Part shown: positions 1 to 7,751 of the stretch, one piece after another
Layout: every line of letters starts with the position of its first letter
How positions within the stretch are numbered: the first letter of the stretch is position 1
IMG/VR virus record: IMGVR_UViG_3300044956_000382
Location: 1 to 24,773 of that record
Reading direction: 5' to 3' (one strand)
Length of the DNA: 24,773 nucleotides
Source: a virus
Notes under the pieces: model-generated
The model's database searches: none
Told to the model about the DNA's origin: nothing
The model's input: only the letters and a program-made list of their open reading frames with translations
Program-made: the position numbers and the translations under genes

Positions 1-1532
1 GTAATTTCTTCAGAGTCAGTTATTCCAATAACATTAGATCTTAATGGTGAGAAGAATGCCATGCAATCTGCTCTGTTTTCAACTACAGTAAGAATTTCTG
101 CTGCTTTAGCTAGTGCCTCAGTATCATCTGCTCCCATAGATCCAGGAATTATAAAGTCAATTTGTTCAGATTCAGAATCTGCAAATAATGCCAAAGAAGT
201 TGAATATGCCTCTAAATTAAAGGCATATGAATCAACACCACCATTAAAAACATATTGTACTGTTGCACCTAGTTGTCCACCAACAAGAACATCTCCGCCA
301 ATTGGATTTGTTGTACCTGATTTTTCTTGGAGAAGATTGTATGAGGAATTAGCAGCTGCAGTTCCAATTGCAACTCCGCTAGGAACAGAAAAAATATCAG
401 TGGTATTTACACTACCAGCATAAACATAGTTTGATCTATTCTTAAGTGCAGTTGCATAATAATTGTTTTCTCCATTTGTCGTCCTAGCATCAGATGCTTT
501 TGATAGACCCGCAAATTTTTCCAAAATTGTATTTGGAGTACCAGTTACTTTACCCTCAGTATCTACAATAATAACATGAATTTCATCTCTAAATCCATTT
601 TTATTTGCAACAAATGGAGAAGTTCCTGGACGTTGTGCAATATTAGCCCATCTTAATCCTTTAATTACTTCTCTAGTTAGATATTCTTTTGCAACAGAAC
701 CAATATTTACACTGTTGGAATTTGCATCAGTAATATCATTACCAACTTGAAAATTAATCGAACCTCTATTGGTTACACTTAAAAGTTTTCTGGTTACTGA
801 AGTAATACTTGCAGATGCTCCAGATGAAGATTGATTTAGTGTATCTGAAGTAGATACGATACCAGCATAATCGCTTGCAAGAGTAATTTCGACGATTTTC
901 TCTGTAGAATCATATGCAACTACTGTGCAATTATCTCCCCCAACTAATGCATCGTCTTCTGCAAAACTACCAACAATATTAGATAGTTTTAGGATTAAAG
1001 AATACTTATATACTTTGGCAGCAGCTCCCGAAGATGCTGAAATATCTGCACCTTCAACAAATTTCCATTCGTCACCTGATAATGGGGCATCAAGTGTTAA
1101 AATTTGATCAGGACCAGCATCAGTCATGAATAGTCTTACGCCATTTCCGTAAGTACCTGCAGTTTTTGCTGCAAAAAACCAATCTTGACCTGTTTCAAAA
1201 TTTGCTTCGAAGTCATCAATATTTTGAATTTTTGTTGCAGTTCCGTTAGTAACAGCGTTTTTTAATGCTGTAGCATCTGATCTAACAACTTTAACTGTAC
1301 CACCATATAACATATATTGAGAAACAGCAAACCATGATTCAAAGTTACTGTCATTTGGTTTTCCAAAAATTGATTTTAGTTGCTCTTCTGTTGAAATTGT
1401 TCTAATTTCATTAATTGGTCCGCGAGCAAATTGACCAACAACTGCTGCAAAGGCAGGACTGCTTGAAGTAGTTACGGTAGAGTTGTCAATTTCTCTAAGA
1501 ACTACACCTGGCGATAGTTGACTTAATGCCAT
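1..1532 (-). CDS. gp18: Tail sheath protein gp18 (3' end beyond window)
   Basis: Contractile tail sheath subunit; in T4 it polymerises around the gp19 tube and drives contraction. Reading the minus strand from the ATG at 1532 gives an open frame of about 510 codons to the window edge, so the C-terminal part is missing (T4 gp18 is about 659 residues). The N-terminus MALSQLSPGVVLREID has the LSPG..L.E pattern of T4 gp18. A following segment around residues 63-82 (F.VSQYMLYGG..KVVR) matches T4's NFLQYGN.LRVVR. Near the visible end, ENRADCMAFFSPLR matches the sheath-core segment DCLVLCSPPR. Residues about 175-250 form a Ser/Gly-rich beta segment containing SSSGASASI, related to modules seen in neighbouring virion genes. 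The gene has its own promoter and Shine-Dalgarno site upstream, and it follows gp17 as in T4. Identity is strong; only the end is unknown. Confidence 0.93.
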   Translation of the reverse strand, partial: MALSQLSPGVVLREIDNSTVTTSSSPAFAAVVGQFARGPINEIRTISTEEQLKSIFGKPNDSNFESWFAVSQYMLYGGTVKVVRSDATALKNAVTNGTATKIQNIDDFEANFETGQDWFFAAKTAGTYGNGVRLFMTDAGPDQILTLDAPLSGDEWKFVEGADISASSGAAAKVYKYSLILKLSNIVGSFAEDDALVGGDNCTVVAYDSTEKIVEITLASDYAGIVSTSDTLNQSSSGASASITSVTRKLLSVTNRGSINFQVGNDITDANSNSVNIGSVAKEYLTREVIKGLRWANIAQRPGTSPFVANKNGFRDEIHVIIVDTEGKVTGTPNTILEKFAGLSKASDARTTNGENNYYATALKNRSNYVYAGSVNTTDIFSVPSGVAIGTAAANSSYNLLQEKSGTTNPIGGDVLVGGQLGATVQYVFNGGVDSYAFNLEAYSTSLALFADSESEQIDFIIPGSMGADDTEALAKAAEILTVVENRADCMAFFSPLRSNVIGITDSEEI

Positions 1533-1539
1533 GTTTATT

Positions 1540-1544
1540 CTCCT
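1540..1544 (-). promoter_or_regulatory. Shine-Dalgarno site of gp18
   Basis: AGGAG on the minus strand, 7 bases before the ATG at 1532. It is one of the best ribosome binding sites in the window and fixes the gp18 start, fitting a highly expressed sheath protein. Confidence 0.75.
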
Positions 1545-1571
1545 GGAAGATTTTCTAGGTTAATCTGAAAT

Positions 1572-1579
1572 TATTTATG
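1572..1579 (-). promoter_or_regulatory. T4-type late promoter upstream of gp18
   Basis: The minus strand reads CATAAATA, one base from the T4 late -10 consensus TATAAATA, and fits the NATAAATA form described for marine T4-like phages. It lies 40 bases upstream of the gp18 ATG in the 88-base gap after the zinc-ribbon gene. No -35 element is expected for this class, which is read by RNA polymerase with the phage gp55 sigma factor and gp45 clamp. Inferred from motif and position. Confidence 0.7.
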
Positions 1580-1620
1580 AAAACCCATTTTTCTATTGGG
1601 GAAACAATACATGAACATAG

Positions 1621-1848
1621 TCACCAATTAGGATATTCTGTATCAATATCTATTTTTTTTCTTCTGCTATTTTTAATTCTTTGTATAGTGCATTTTTTAC
1701 ACTCATATGAATATGCTGATGGCCAAGCCCCTCGATCTTTTCTAGTCAAATAAAAATCTGTTAATAAACTACCAACTTCACCACAAACTCTACATTTTCG
1801 ATCAACGAATAATAAATGTTCTAAATTTATTTGACTATTTAAATCCAC
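1621..1848 (-). CDS. Small zinc-ribbon protein, function unknown
   Basis: A 75-residue protein if started at the GTG at 1848, where the gp17 stop and this start share one base (TAGTG). A second in-frame GTG at 1863 would give 80 residues and a 16-base overlap; a GGGA just upstream of 1848 favours the shorter form. It carries two CxxC pairs, CRVC at about residues 19-22 and CKKC at about 50-53, spaced as in a four-cysteine zinc site, with aromatic and basic residues between. The tail is lysine/arginine rich. The pairing resembles the zinc part of HNH or endonuclease VII-type proteins, but I see no catalytic Asp-His pair and the protein is too short for a full nuclease. Co-translation with gp17 suggests a late role, perhaps nucleic-acid binding during packaging; that is inference. 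Confidence 0.72.
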   Translation of the reverse strand: MDLNSQINLEHLLFVDRKCRVCGEVGSLLTDFYLTRKDRGAWPSAYSYECKKCTIQRIKNSRRKKIDIDTEYPNW

Positions 1849-3497
1849 TATCGATATTCCCACAGATATGCCGTATCCCCATATTCATCTAGATGCCAAC
1901 GATCGCCATCAACATCCACAAAACTTTGATCTTCAGTTCCATCTAAAATAAATCCGAATGGAGCCATATCTGCTTCAATTGCTTCTCTTTGATCATCATA
2001 GATTCTTTGACGAACATCGTTATTTGTCATTTCCCTAAAGTAGGGTTGCATTGCCAACCAAGAGAAGATAACTAATGACATTGCTAAATCATCATTACAT
2101 CCTTCTTCTGCCTCAAAGGAATTACCCTTCTGAATAAATGTTGTCAGTTCGCTAATGATATCGTAATCTTTTACAATAAGTTTATCTTCCTCGATCAGTG
2201 CTTTAAGATTCGAGCAACCAACTTTCTTTACAGCAGAAGTCATGCGAACCCCAAGAGAAGCTCTTTTGCCGCTAAATCCTGATCCTACAATCTGACCTGC
2301 ACGACCTCGCATTGAACACATTAACAGGTTGTCATATTCTAGATCGTATTGTAGAATATCAGCAACTTGAGCGCCGATATCATTGACTTCTATGAGAATG
2401 TATGCTTTATTATAATTCTTAGCAACGTCGTGAATAATATTCGGTAATAGAATTGGTTTGATATCGTTGTTCTTATACTTACCAACAATATTATATGGAA
2501 TGGTTGTAATATCAACAATAATAAATGCCGAGTAATCTTGACTGGTTCCTCGTGAAGTATCTACAGTAAGAATATATTGATGATCTGGTTTTACTTCTTC
2601 ATAAATATCCAATCCTTTATTTGAAGTAATCGGATCTTCATAAACCATATTTCTAAGTTTAGAAGGATTGATTAGAGTATCAACCGATCCTAAAAATTCG
2701 CATTCAAATTCTTGAGTGAATTGTCTTTGCGAGGTGTTGGCAATAGTCTCTTCTTTCCACTTAGCATCACGGCCAGGAACTTGAGACCAATGAACTTCCA
2801 AAGGAATATAACTGTTTTTCTGTCTCTCAGCATCATGCCAAAGTTTATAGAACATATTCATTCCGTTTGGTGTCGAAATAATAATAACTTTGGTTGTCTT
2901 ACCAGATGAAATGGTAGGATATACTGAACTAAAGAACTGCTCAGCAATATTATTTGGAATGAACGCAAATTCGTCTAGGAAGATAATATTGAAAGAGTTT
3001 CCTCGGACTGCACTAGAAGATGTAGATGCTGCAATGATCTTAGAACCATTCTCTAATTCTAGAGATCCTTTGTTCCATGACAAGATACCATGTTGCATCC
3101 ACTTAGGAAGATTTTCATATGATAACTGTAAACGAGACAGAAGTTCTCTTGACGTTTCTGCTTTGTTTGCAAGGATAGCAATCTTTACATTATCATTAAA
3201 CAAAGCATAATGCATCAGATAGGAAACACACGTCGTTGATTTTCCTGTCTGTCTTGGTAGCTTTGCAATGTTGAATCTATTATTATGAAAATTGTTGATG
3301 AGTTGTTCCTGAAAATTCCACATCTTAAATGGAATAAGACCCTCATCCAAAGAAACAATCTTTATATAGTTTCTTGCAAAATAAATGGGATCTTCTCGGC
3401 ACTTGATAAATTCCTTAATCTGCTTAGGAGTAAATTCAAGTGCTACGTTTGCTTTTTTTAGATTTGGATTACCAAGATAGACCTCTTCAGGTTTCAT
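1848..3497 (-). CDS. gp17: Terminase large subunit gp17
   Basis: DNA packaging motor, with an ATPase that drives DNA into the prohead and a nuclease that cuts concatemers. At 549 residues it is slightly shorter than T4 gp17 (610). The N-terminal ATPase domain shows Walker A RQTGKST near residues 82-88, Walker B IIFLDEF near 171-177 with the D175-E176 pair, and the coupling motif STPNG at 208-212. The C-terminal RNase H-fold nuclease shows acidic residues in order: D313 in LTVDTSRG, E370 in LIEVND, and D469/D470 in CNDDLA. All key residues are present, so the protein looks functional. The ATG at 3497 follows the previous stop by six bases and has no clear Shine-Dalgarno site. A perfect late promoter lies 33 bases upstream, inside the preceding gene. 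It shares one base with the zinc-ribbon gene downstream. Confidence 0.97.
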   Translation of the reverse strand: MKPEEVYLGNPNLKKANVALEFTPKQIKEFIKCREDPIYFARNYIKIVSLDEGLIPFKMWNFQEQLINNFHNNRFNIAKLPRQTGKSTTCVSYLMHYALFNDNVKIAILANKAETSRELLSRLQLSYENLPKWMQHGILSWNKGSLELENGSKIIAASTSSSAVRGNSFNIIFLDEFAFIPNNIAEQFFSSVYPTISSGKTTKVIIISTPNGMNMFYKLWHDAERQKNSYIPLEVHWSQVPGRDAKWKEETIANTSQRQFTQEFECEFLGSVDTLINPSKLRNMVYEDPITSNKGLDIYEEVKPDHQYILTVDTSRGTSQDYSAFIIVDITTIPYNIVGKYKNNDIKPILLPNIIHDVAKNYNKAYILIEVNDIGAQVADILQYDLEYDNLLMCSMRGRAGQIVGSGFSGKRASLGVRMTSAVKKVGCSNLKALIEEDKLIVKDYDIISELTTFIQKGNSFEAEEGCNDDLAMSLVIFSWLAMQPYFREMTNNDVRQRIYDDQREAIEADMAPFGFILDGTEDQSFVDVDGDRWHLDEYGDTAYLWEYR

Positions 3498-3503
3498 ACA
3501 ATA

Positions 3504-4262
3504 TCAACAATTCCAGGCACGTAACGACTTATTTATACGGGAGTTTGGATCCCTTGCAGTTTTCTTAGAAGTTAGTTTAGATTTCATTCCTTTCATTCTG
3601 GCACAGAATGATGTCCTACGGGGATTACCAACAACCTTTGAAGGTGCCTTAAGGTCAGATCCAGGATTTTCTTCTTCGTAAGATTGACGTCCTTTTTCAT
3701 TTAGACCACCATTTTTATTCTTACCTTCTTTTCTTTGCCAAGCAGCACCTTCTTTAATAAAGTCTGCAAATGATTTTACTTCTTCTTTTACATTTTCATC
3801 TTTACCTGCCATGTAATTTGCACAGGTAAGAATGTTCTCTGTTGCAAGAGTTACTTTTGCCTGAACCCAAGCAGGAACTTGCATATCATCGGACTTGATT
3901 TGTGCCCTAAGGAGTGCAACTGATCTTTCAATGGTTTCAAGTTGATTGTTGATCATTGCACCTTCACTATCAAGCATCTTGCCCATAGCAATTGCGGTGT
4001 GATCTTCCCTTAGTTTCTTCTGTGCTTTTTCGTATTGTCTGTGTGCTCTGTTTCTTGCTGTTTCTGCTTCCATAGGACTCTTGCCTGCTTCAGTTGCAGC
4101 TGCATGTGCCGCATCTCCAGCAGCTTTCTTTCTAGCAGCGTGGTCGGCAATTTGATTTTGTCTTTGAGTATTTGAGACAACTTCAGACGAACTTACTCTT
4201 TGTTTGATGCCACCGAACTTTGCTCTGCGAGCAGCACCCGTCCCTGTGTTTTCGTTTAACAT
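3504..4262 (-). CDS. Conserved phage protein with C-terminal DUF6321-like domain
   Basis: A 252-residue protein of unknown function. I place the start at the ATG at 4262, not at the upstream in-frame codon at 4319, because a strong GGAGG sits five bases before 4262 and the preceding stop ends one base before it. Residues 1-30 are basic and glycine-rich. Residues 35-90 are an Ala/Arg/Lys-rich helical, probably coiled-coil, stretch. Residues 127-150 (QVPAWVQAKVTLATENI) form a helical module that I recognise from T4-like cyanophage hypotheticals. Residues 185-252 have the GGLNEKGR...SFCARM.GM pattern ending in RAWNC, which I associate with DUF6321 (from memory). The gene sits between the terminase subunits in the late block. 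Its 3' end carries the gp17 promoter. A virion or packaging role is inferred from position only. Confidence 0.82.
   Translation of the reverse strand: MLNENTGTGAARRAKFGGIKQRVSSSEVVSNTQRQNQIADHAARKKAAGDAAHAAATEAGKSPMEAETARNRAHRQYEKAQKKLREDHTAIAMGKMLDSEGAMINNQLETIERSVALLRAQIKSDDMQVPAWVQAKVTLATENILTCANYMAGKDENVKEEVKSFADFIKEGAAWQRKEGKNKNGGLNEKGRQSYEEENPGSDLKAPSKVVGNPRRTSFCARMKGMKSKLTSKKTARDPNSRINKSLRAWNC
3530..3537 (-). promoter_or_regulatory. T4-type late promoter upstream of gp17
   Basis: Exact TATAAATA on the minus strand, 33 bases upstream of the gp17 ATG. It is embedded in the last codons of the 252-residue gene, so that gene's C-terminus and the promoter constrain each other. The exact consensus at a proper distance makes it the most convincing promoter here together with the one at 13389. 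Confidence 0.78.
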
Positions 4263-4263
4263 A

Positions 4264-4812
4264 TCAACCTCCAACAATTTGAACTTCTGTGATGTGACCC
4301 GTTGCAGCACCATTATCATCAGGTTTTACAGAAAACTTGATAGAGTTTGATAAAGTTGCAGTTCCAGTAAAAGCAGAATATCCAGATGAGTTTAGTGATA
4401 CAGTTACAGTAGTGTCAGTGACAGCAGTGACAGCAAGGTGAGTAATACCACTATTGTATGCGGCAACGGAAGAACCTGTGCAAGTTACATAATCACCAAC
4501 TCTAAATGGGTGTGATGGAGTTCTTCCATCTTGTGCCATGGTAATCACTGTATTAGAAGCACCAGTGGTCACTGAAGTAATTACACCTCTTTTTGGTGAT
4601 GCTGCTTTTACTAATTCTACAGATTCTTTTGGAATATGTAAATCGTTGCTTTCTGCGGTTGGATTTCCTCCCCAAGCAACGTGAATAGCATCATTAGAAT
4701 CAGCAACAAAACGATAAATTCCACTCATCACAATAACCGCAGATGACTGTGCAGCAGCACCGCCAGAGCAACTTACTGCAGCAATATTTTGTATAACTTT
4801 TAAAACCGACAT
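4264..4812 (-). CDS. Putative small beta-rich virion protein, unassigned
   Basis: 182 residues, not matched to a T4 gene. The sequence is rich in Ser, Thr, Val, Gly and Ala with few charged residues, which predicts an almost all-beta protein. The N-terminal MSVLKVIQNIAAVSC and following YRFVADSNDAIHVAWGGNP recall small proteins of marine T4-like phages that end up in the virion. Residues about 95-150 contain the pattern FRVGDYVTCTGSS and a later TDTTVTVSL, a short relative of the beta modules in neighbouring structural proteins. It has a clear GGAG Shine-Dalgarno seven bases before the ATG and a possible late promoter 34 bases upstream. It lies between gp16 and gp17 and is followed after one base by the 252-residue gene. 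A decoration or head-surface role is a guess; a hypothetical protein is the safe call. Confidence 0.8.
   Translation of the reverse strand: MSVLKVIQNIAAVSCSGGAAAQSSAVIVMSGIYRFVADSNDAIHVAWGGNPTAESNDLHIPKESVELVKAASPKRGVITSVTTGASNTVITMAQDGRTPSHPFRVGDYVTCTGSSVAAYNSGITHLAVTAVTDTTVTVSLNSSGYSAFTGTATLSNSIKFSVKPDDNGAATGHITEVQIVGG
4268..4272 (-). promoter_or_regulatory. Shine-Dalgarno site deciding the 252-residue gene start
   Basis: GGAGG on the minus strand, five bases before the ATG at 4262 and overlapping the last codons of the 182-residue gene. It supports starting at 4262 over the longer in-frame extension and implies translational coupling. Confidence 0.75.
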
Positions 4813-4844
4813 ATTAAACTCCGAGATTAATTCTTTCCTATGTT

Positions 4845-5246
4845 TTATTTAGTCCCCTTTGCATTTTGCTTGAGGAGCTTTGCCAACTGTGATGTTGATC
4901 CAACAAACATAGTATTATTAACTGTAGTAGGACTTGATCTAGGTTTCTCATCGATTTCTTTCATTTTTTTCTGAAGGTCAATCAATTTATCAGCAACATC
5001 AGCAACGTTTTTAATTAACTGTCCAGCAACCTCATATGCTCTGGGGTGATCTGAACTTCTAGCAACATCAAGAATGCCGTCGATGGCTTCTTGACCTTTC
5101 ATGACAAGATTGTGCAACTGTGCTCTAGTTACTTCATAATCTTGTTGTATTTCTGGTTTTTGAGATGAAGGGACTTCTTTTAGTGATTCAATAATCTCAG
5201 TTGGTTCCACGTCAAAAACTTGGTCCAGTCCTTCAAATGTACTCAT
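4845..5246 (-). CDS. gp16: Terminase small subunit gp16
   Basis: Small terminase subunit; in T4 it forms a ring that regulates gp17 and recognises DNA for packaging. The 133 residues compare with 164 in T4. The opening (FEGLDQVFDV) recalls T4's MEGLDINKLLDI. The centre, residues 33-95, is helical, with DYEVTRAQLHNLVMKGQEA and SSDHPRAYEVAGQL corresponding to T4's DYGVVRRNMHF and NADSPRHMEVFATL. The end, NNTMFVGSTSQL at about 110-121, matches T4's NATVFMGSPTEL. The C-terminal acidic tail of T4 is absent. The ATG overlaps the gp15 stop by four bases (ATGA), with GAGG upstream. Unlike T4, gp17 does not follow directly: two other genes intervene. These matches are strong for a fast-evolving family. 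Confidence 0.9.
   Translation of the reverse strand: MSTFEGLDQVFDVEPTEIIESLKEVPSSQKPEIQQDYEVTRAQLHNLVMKGQEAIDGILDVARSSDHPRAYEVAGQLIKNVADVADKLIDLQKKMKEIDEKPRSSPTTVNNTMFVGSTSQLAKLLKQNAKGTK
4846..4853 (-). promoter_or_regulatory. Possible variant late promoter before the 182-residue gene
   Basis: The minus strand reads ACTAAATA, sharing the TAAATA core with the clear late promoters (6 of 8 bases of the T4 consensus). It lies 34 bases upstream of the ATG at 4812 and overlaps the gp16 stop codon. The distance fits the others, but a short AT-rich core is common by chance. Confidence 0.4.
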
Positions 5247-6025
5247 ATCGGTTCATCCTCTCCTGTTTCCGGATTCCATTTTTTCATATCTGTAAATTCT
5301 GCGTAAGTTTCATTAAATCCAAAATCATCATCCGAAACTGCATCAATTGGATCTGGTTCAACTGTATATCTTTGAACTCTTGGCGCATTTATGGTATCCA
5401 TAGATGGATAAGTATCTGCAATAACTTTTCTTATCTGGGTAATATCTCTTACTGGTCCATAGACATAAGTTTTTGCAGTAAATGTTAAAGTATAAATTAA
5501 TACTCTTGCAACATCTAAATCTCCTTCATATTGATCTCTATAAGAAACATTGTCCAAATTTATAATAACATCTTTTACCTCAACAATCTCTGGAATCATT
5601 TGAATTGTGATATTAAATGATGGTTGAAAAAATGGTAAAATTTGTTCCACAATCTGCAAAGCATCGTCTTGATTCTTTGATAAAATATTTAATTCAAAAT
5701 TTAAATTATATGGAACTGCAATATATGATTTTTTATCATCAACTCTGACAATTTGAGTCGGTGCAACTTTACGACTATTATCATATGTAATACCAGTCAT
5801 TTCAAACGCAATCCTTGGTAACGTAATTTGAATTTTTGATTGAGTTGGGTCAGGAGTTTGTCTTAAACGTGAAAGGTATTTTTCCGCAGGTCCATATGCA
5901 AGAGGAACTTTCATAACCTCTGTTTTGCTTTCTGCAACTCTTCTCAATTGAATATTATTAAAAAGAGTTCCAAAACCAACGATGGTTTTTTTAAAAATTT
6001 CGTGATAAAAATAGGTTCCTAACAT
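5243..6025 (-). CDS. gp15: Tail sheath stabiliser / tail completion protein gp15
   Basis: In T4, gp15 caps the finished tail as a hexameric ring and joins it to the neck. The 260 residues compare with 272 in T4. The N-terminus MLGTYFYHEIFKKTIVGFGT and then LFNNIQLRR match T4's MFGYFYNSSFRRY...LFSNIQIKR. A second conserved block, residues 124-138 (QIVEQILPFFQPSFN), is nearly identical to T4's QIVEQILPYFQPHFN. A third, about residues 175-195 (LIYTLTFTAKTYVYGPV), corresponds to T4's WSLTFEVNGWMYPPV. The C-terminus is acidic and probably disordered, as in T4. The ATG shares one base with the gp14 stop (TAATG), and the 3' end overlaps gp16 by four bases, so the neck, tail-completion and terminase genes are translationally linked. 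Confidence 0.95.
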   Translation of the reverse strand: MLGTYFYHEIFKKTIVGFGTLFNNIQLRRVAESKTEVMKVPLAYGPAEKYLSRLRQTPDPTQSKIQITLPRIAFEMTGITYDNSRKVAPTQIVRVDDKKSYIAVPYNLNFELNILSKNQDDALQIVEQILPFFQPSFNITIQMIPEIVEVKDVIINLDNVSYRDQYEGDLDVARVLIYTLTFTAKTYVYGPVRDITQIRKVIADTYPSMDTINAPRVQRYTVEPDPIDAVSDDDFGFNETYAEFTDMKKWNPETGEDEPI

Positions 6026-6933
6026 TAAAATTTATCTCCAATATCTCCGATTTCACCAAATGGATTTTCTTCAGTAAAGTCCAGGATAAGATCCCCCTGG
6101 ACCTCAAAGTATTTATTCTGGGCTCCTTCAATTTCACCCATGTTATAAGAATCTAAAATATTAATAGTTCTAGTTGTTCCTGAAGTTGCACCAACAACAT
6201 TTTCATTATCTTTAAATAAACCTGTTAAGTTATTTAGACGTAATGCTCTTGTGCTAGAATTCCATGATACAACCTCTCCAGTTGCATCAGATGTTGATCC
6301 AGTGACTGTTTCACCTATAGTATAATTTCCAGTACCACCAGAAGCAAATGTCAGATCTAATGTATAACTATCTTCCTCTTCAATTTCATCAACAGCAGAT
6401 ATTCCAGTATCCAGATCTTCATGACTATACTGGAAGAGTTCGCATTTCAGTTCCCAAACATAACCTGTACCTAATTGATAGAAAGGTTTTTCATGCTCTA
6501 CAAATGTAATTTGATATAAGTCACTGGAAAAAGGTGCCCAAATTAAATCACCTTCATTCGGTCTGCCATCAACGATTAAATCTTGATCATCGACAGCTTC
6601 TGTAAATCTTCTTCTCGAAATCACAAATGTCGTTTTATCTTCAATTCGAATACCAAACTTGGTTAGTAAATCACCCTGACCTTCCCATCCATCTACAGTA
6701 TTGCAATATGCTCTAATTTCATACGCACCATTAAAAGAAGACATAGTATCTTCGTTGAAAAGACTATCTTCTTTTACTAAAGTTCGTGGAATATAATATA
6801 CAGTTTGACCGTAGATATCAATAGATTCCGTAACTAAATCATTAAGAAGATTTTGCTCTGCAGAAGTACCATTTAAACGCAATCTACAATCTGGTACCGG
6901 GTTTGGACTTTGAGTGCAATTAGAAGATGTCAT
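6025..6933 (-). CDS. gp14: Neck protein gp14 with an inserted beta module
   Basis: Head-completion neck protein that, with gp13, forms the connector to which the tail joins. The 302 residues exceed T4 gp14 (256). Conserved segments are LLNDLVTESIDIYGQTVYYIPR (near 29-50, cf. T4 [23 protein letters not shown]), GWEGQGDLLTKFGI (82-95, cf. GYEGQKSFFSNFGM), EGDLIWAPF and PFYQLG (127-155). The extra length is mostly one insertion at about residues 195-262, containing IGETVTGSTSDATGEVVSW and NENVVGATSG, absent from T4 gp14. The C-terminal ENPFGE.GD.GDKF recalls T4's SPFDNDFMD end. It starts five bases after gp13 with only a weak purine signal. Confidence 0.94.
   Translation of the reverse strand: MTSSNCTQSPNPVPDCRLRLNGTSAEQNLLNDLVTESIDIYGQTVYYIPRTLVKEDSLFNEDTMSSFNGAYEIRAYCNTVDGWEGQGDLLTKFGIRIEDKTTFVISRRRFTEAVDDQDLIVDGRPNEGDLIWAPFSSDLYQITFVEHEKPFYQLGTGYVWELKCELFQYSHEDLDTGISAVDEIEEEDSYTLDLTFASGGTGNYTIGETVTGSTSDATGEVVSWNSSTRALRLNNLTGLFKDNENVVGATSGTTRTINILDSYNMGEIEGAQNKYFEVQGDLILDFTEENPFGEIGDIGDKF
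6154..6336 (-). other. Inserted GETVTG/SGA-type beta module in gp14
   Basis: This coding segment (gp14 residues about 200-260) has the pattern IGETVTGSTSDATGEVVSW, then a hydrophobic L.LNNLTG.F..NE.VVG stretch and SGTT. The same pattern recurs in gp8, the 2415-residue protein and the partial protein at the right edge. T4 gp14 has no counterpart at this point, so it reads as an inserted domain. Confidence 0.65.
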
Positions 6934-6937
6934 TTGA

Positions 6938-7744
6938 TTATCCGATTAGATCTAGAGGCGGTAATTCGTATGTAGTTCTTAATGTCTCTTGTAACTCTTT
7001 AATCTTTTCGTTTGCATCTTCAAGAATTCTTCTACCATTAAGAGTTACACCACCAAGCATTTGAATTCCATCATACTTACTGAGATTTTGACCCCATTGT
7101 TTTTGAAATAATGCTGTTACATATTCTTTCAACCAATACTCATTATACGTTTCTGGATATAGCTGTGGATCTACACCCATAGTGCAATCAACAACAAAAT
7201 ATTCGCCCGTACCTAATTCTCCCCAATCAATATCAACATAAAGTTTTTTCATGTTTGATGTATATCTTATTCTCTTATAAAGTCTTGAATTGGTAATCCA
7301 ATCTAAAGTTTCCAAGTAATTCTGTACCATGTAATAATGTACAATTTGATTATTTGTGAATGCGTAAATGTCATTCAAAAATAACTGATATTTGATGTTA
7401 AAAATATTACCTGGAATAGATGATGAAGTACTAACTTGGGTATAGACATTATCAATACCCTTTACATAAGGAGGTAATTCGATATAATTTGCTGCCTGAC
7501 TCCAATTTGTGCCTGTAATATTTTCAACCCCCTGGGCATATTCTTTCATCTCCTCAGTGATTTCTATTCTGAGAATAGTTCTATAAGATCCTTCATAATG
7601 AAAATCTTGATAATACTCAATTGCCTGTTCAATAAGATCATCTAGTTGATCATCACAAACATTAATATCTACAGCAGGATATCCTAGTCTGCGTAAGCAG
7701 TATTGCTTAAGTTCTGATTTGGTAGCTGGTTTTGTGGATGACAT
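6938..7744 (-). CDS. gp13: Neck protein gp13
   Basis: Head-completion neck protein; in T4, gp13 and gp14 seal the portal after DNA packaging and bind the tail. The 268 residues compare with 309 in T4. Typical features are the N-terminal LKQYCLRRLGYPAVDINV (residues 12-29), the acidic helix DDQLDDLIEQAIEYYQDFHY (31-50), and the middle IELPPYVKGIDNVY (88-101). The C-terminal part has KEYVTALFQKQWGQNLSKY followed by LGGVTLNGRRILEDA, common to marine gp13 proteins. The assignment rests on these plus the immediate gp14-gp15-gp16 order. A good AGGAG lies seven bases before the ATG, and the fibre gene ends 14 bases upstream. I see no promoter of its own, so it is probably read from the promoter at 13389. 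Confidence 0.92.
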   Translation of the reverse strand: MSSTKPATKSELKQYCLRRLGYPAVDINVCDDQLDDLIEQAIEYYQDFHYEGSYRTILRIEITEEMKEYAQGVENITGTNWSQAANYIELPPYVKGIDNVYTQVSTSSSIPGNIFNIKYQLFLNDIYAFTNNQIVHYYMVQNYLETLDWITNSRLYKRIRYTSNMKKLYVDIDWGELGTGEYFVVDCTMGVDPQLYPETYNEYWLKEYVTALFQKQWGQNLSKYDGIQMLGGVTLNGRRILEDANEKIKELQETLRTTYELPPLDLIG

Positions 7745-7751
7745 TTAGATT

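Noticed and set aside
61-423. 120-codon plus-strand open frame
   Set aside because: It lies opposite the gp18 coding frame, which has clear sheath motifs. The product has no recognisable features.
1585-1612. Possible terminator hairpin before the gp18 promoter (CCCA...TGGGTTTT)
   Set aside because: Only a four-base stem with a nine-base loop can be drawn by eye, which is too weak to call.
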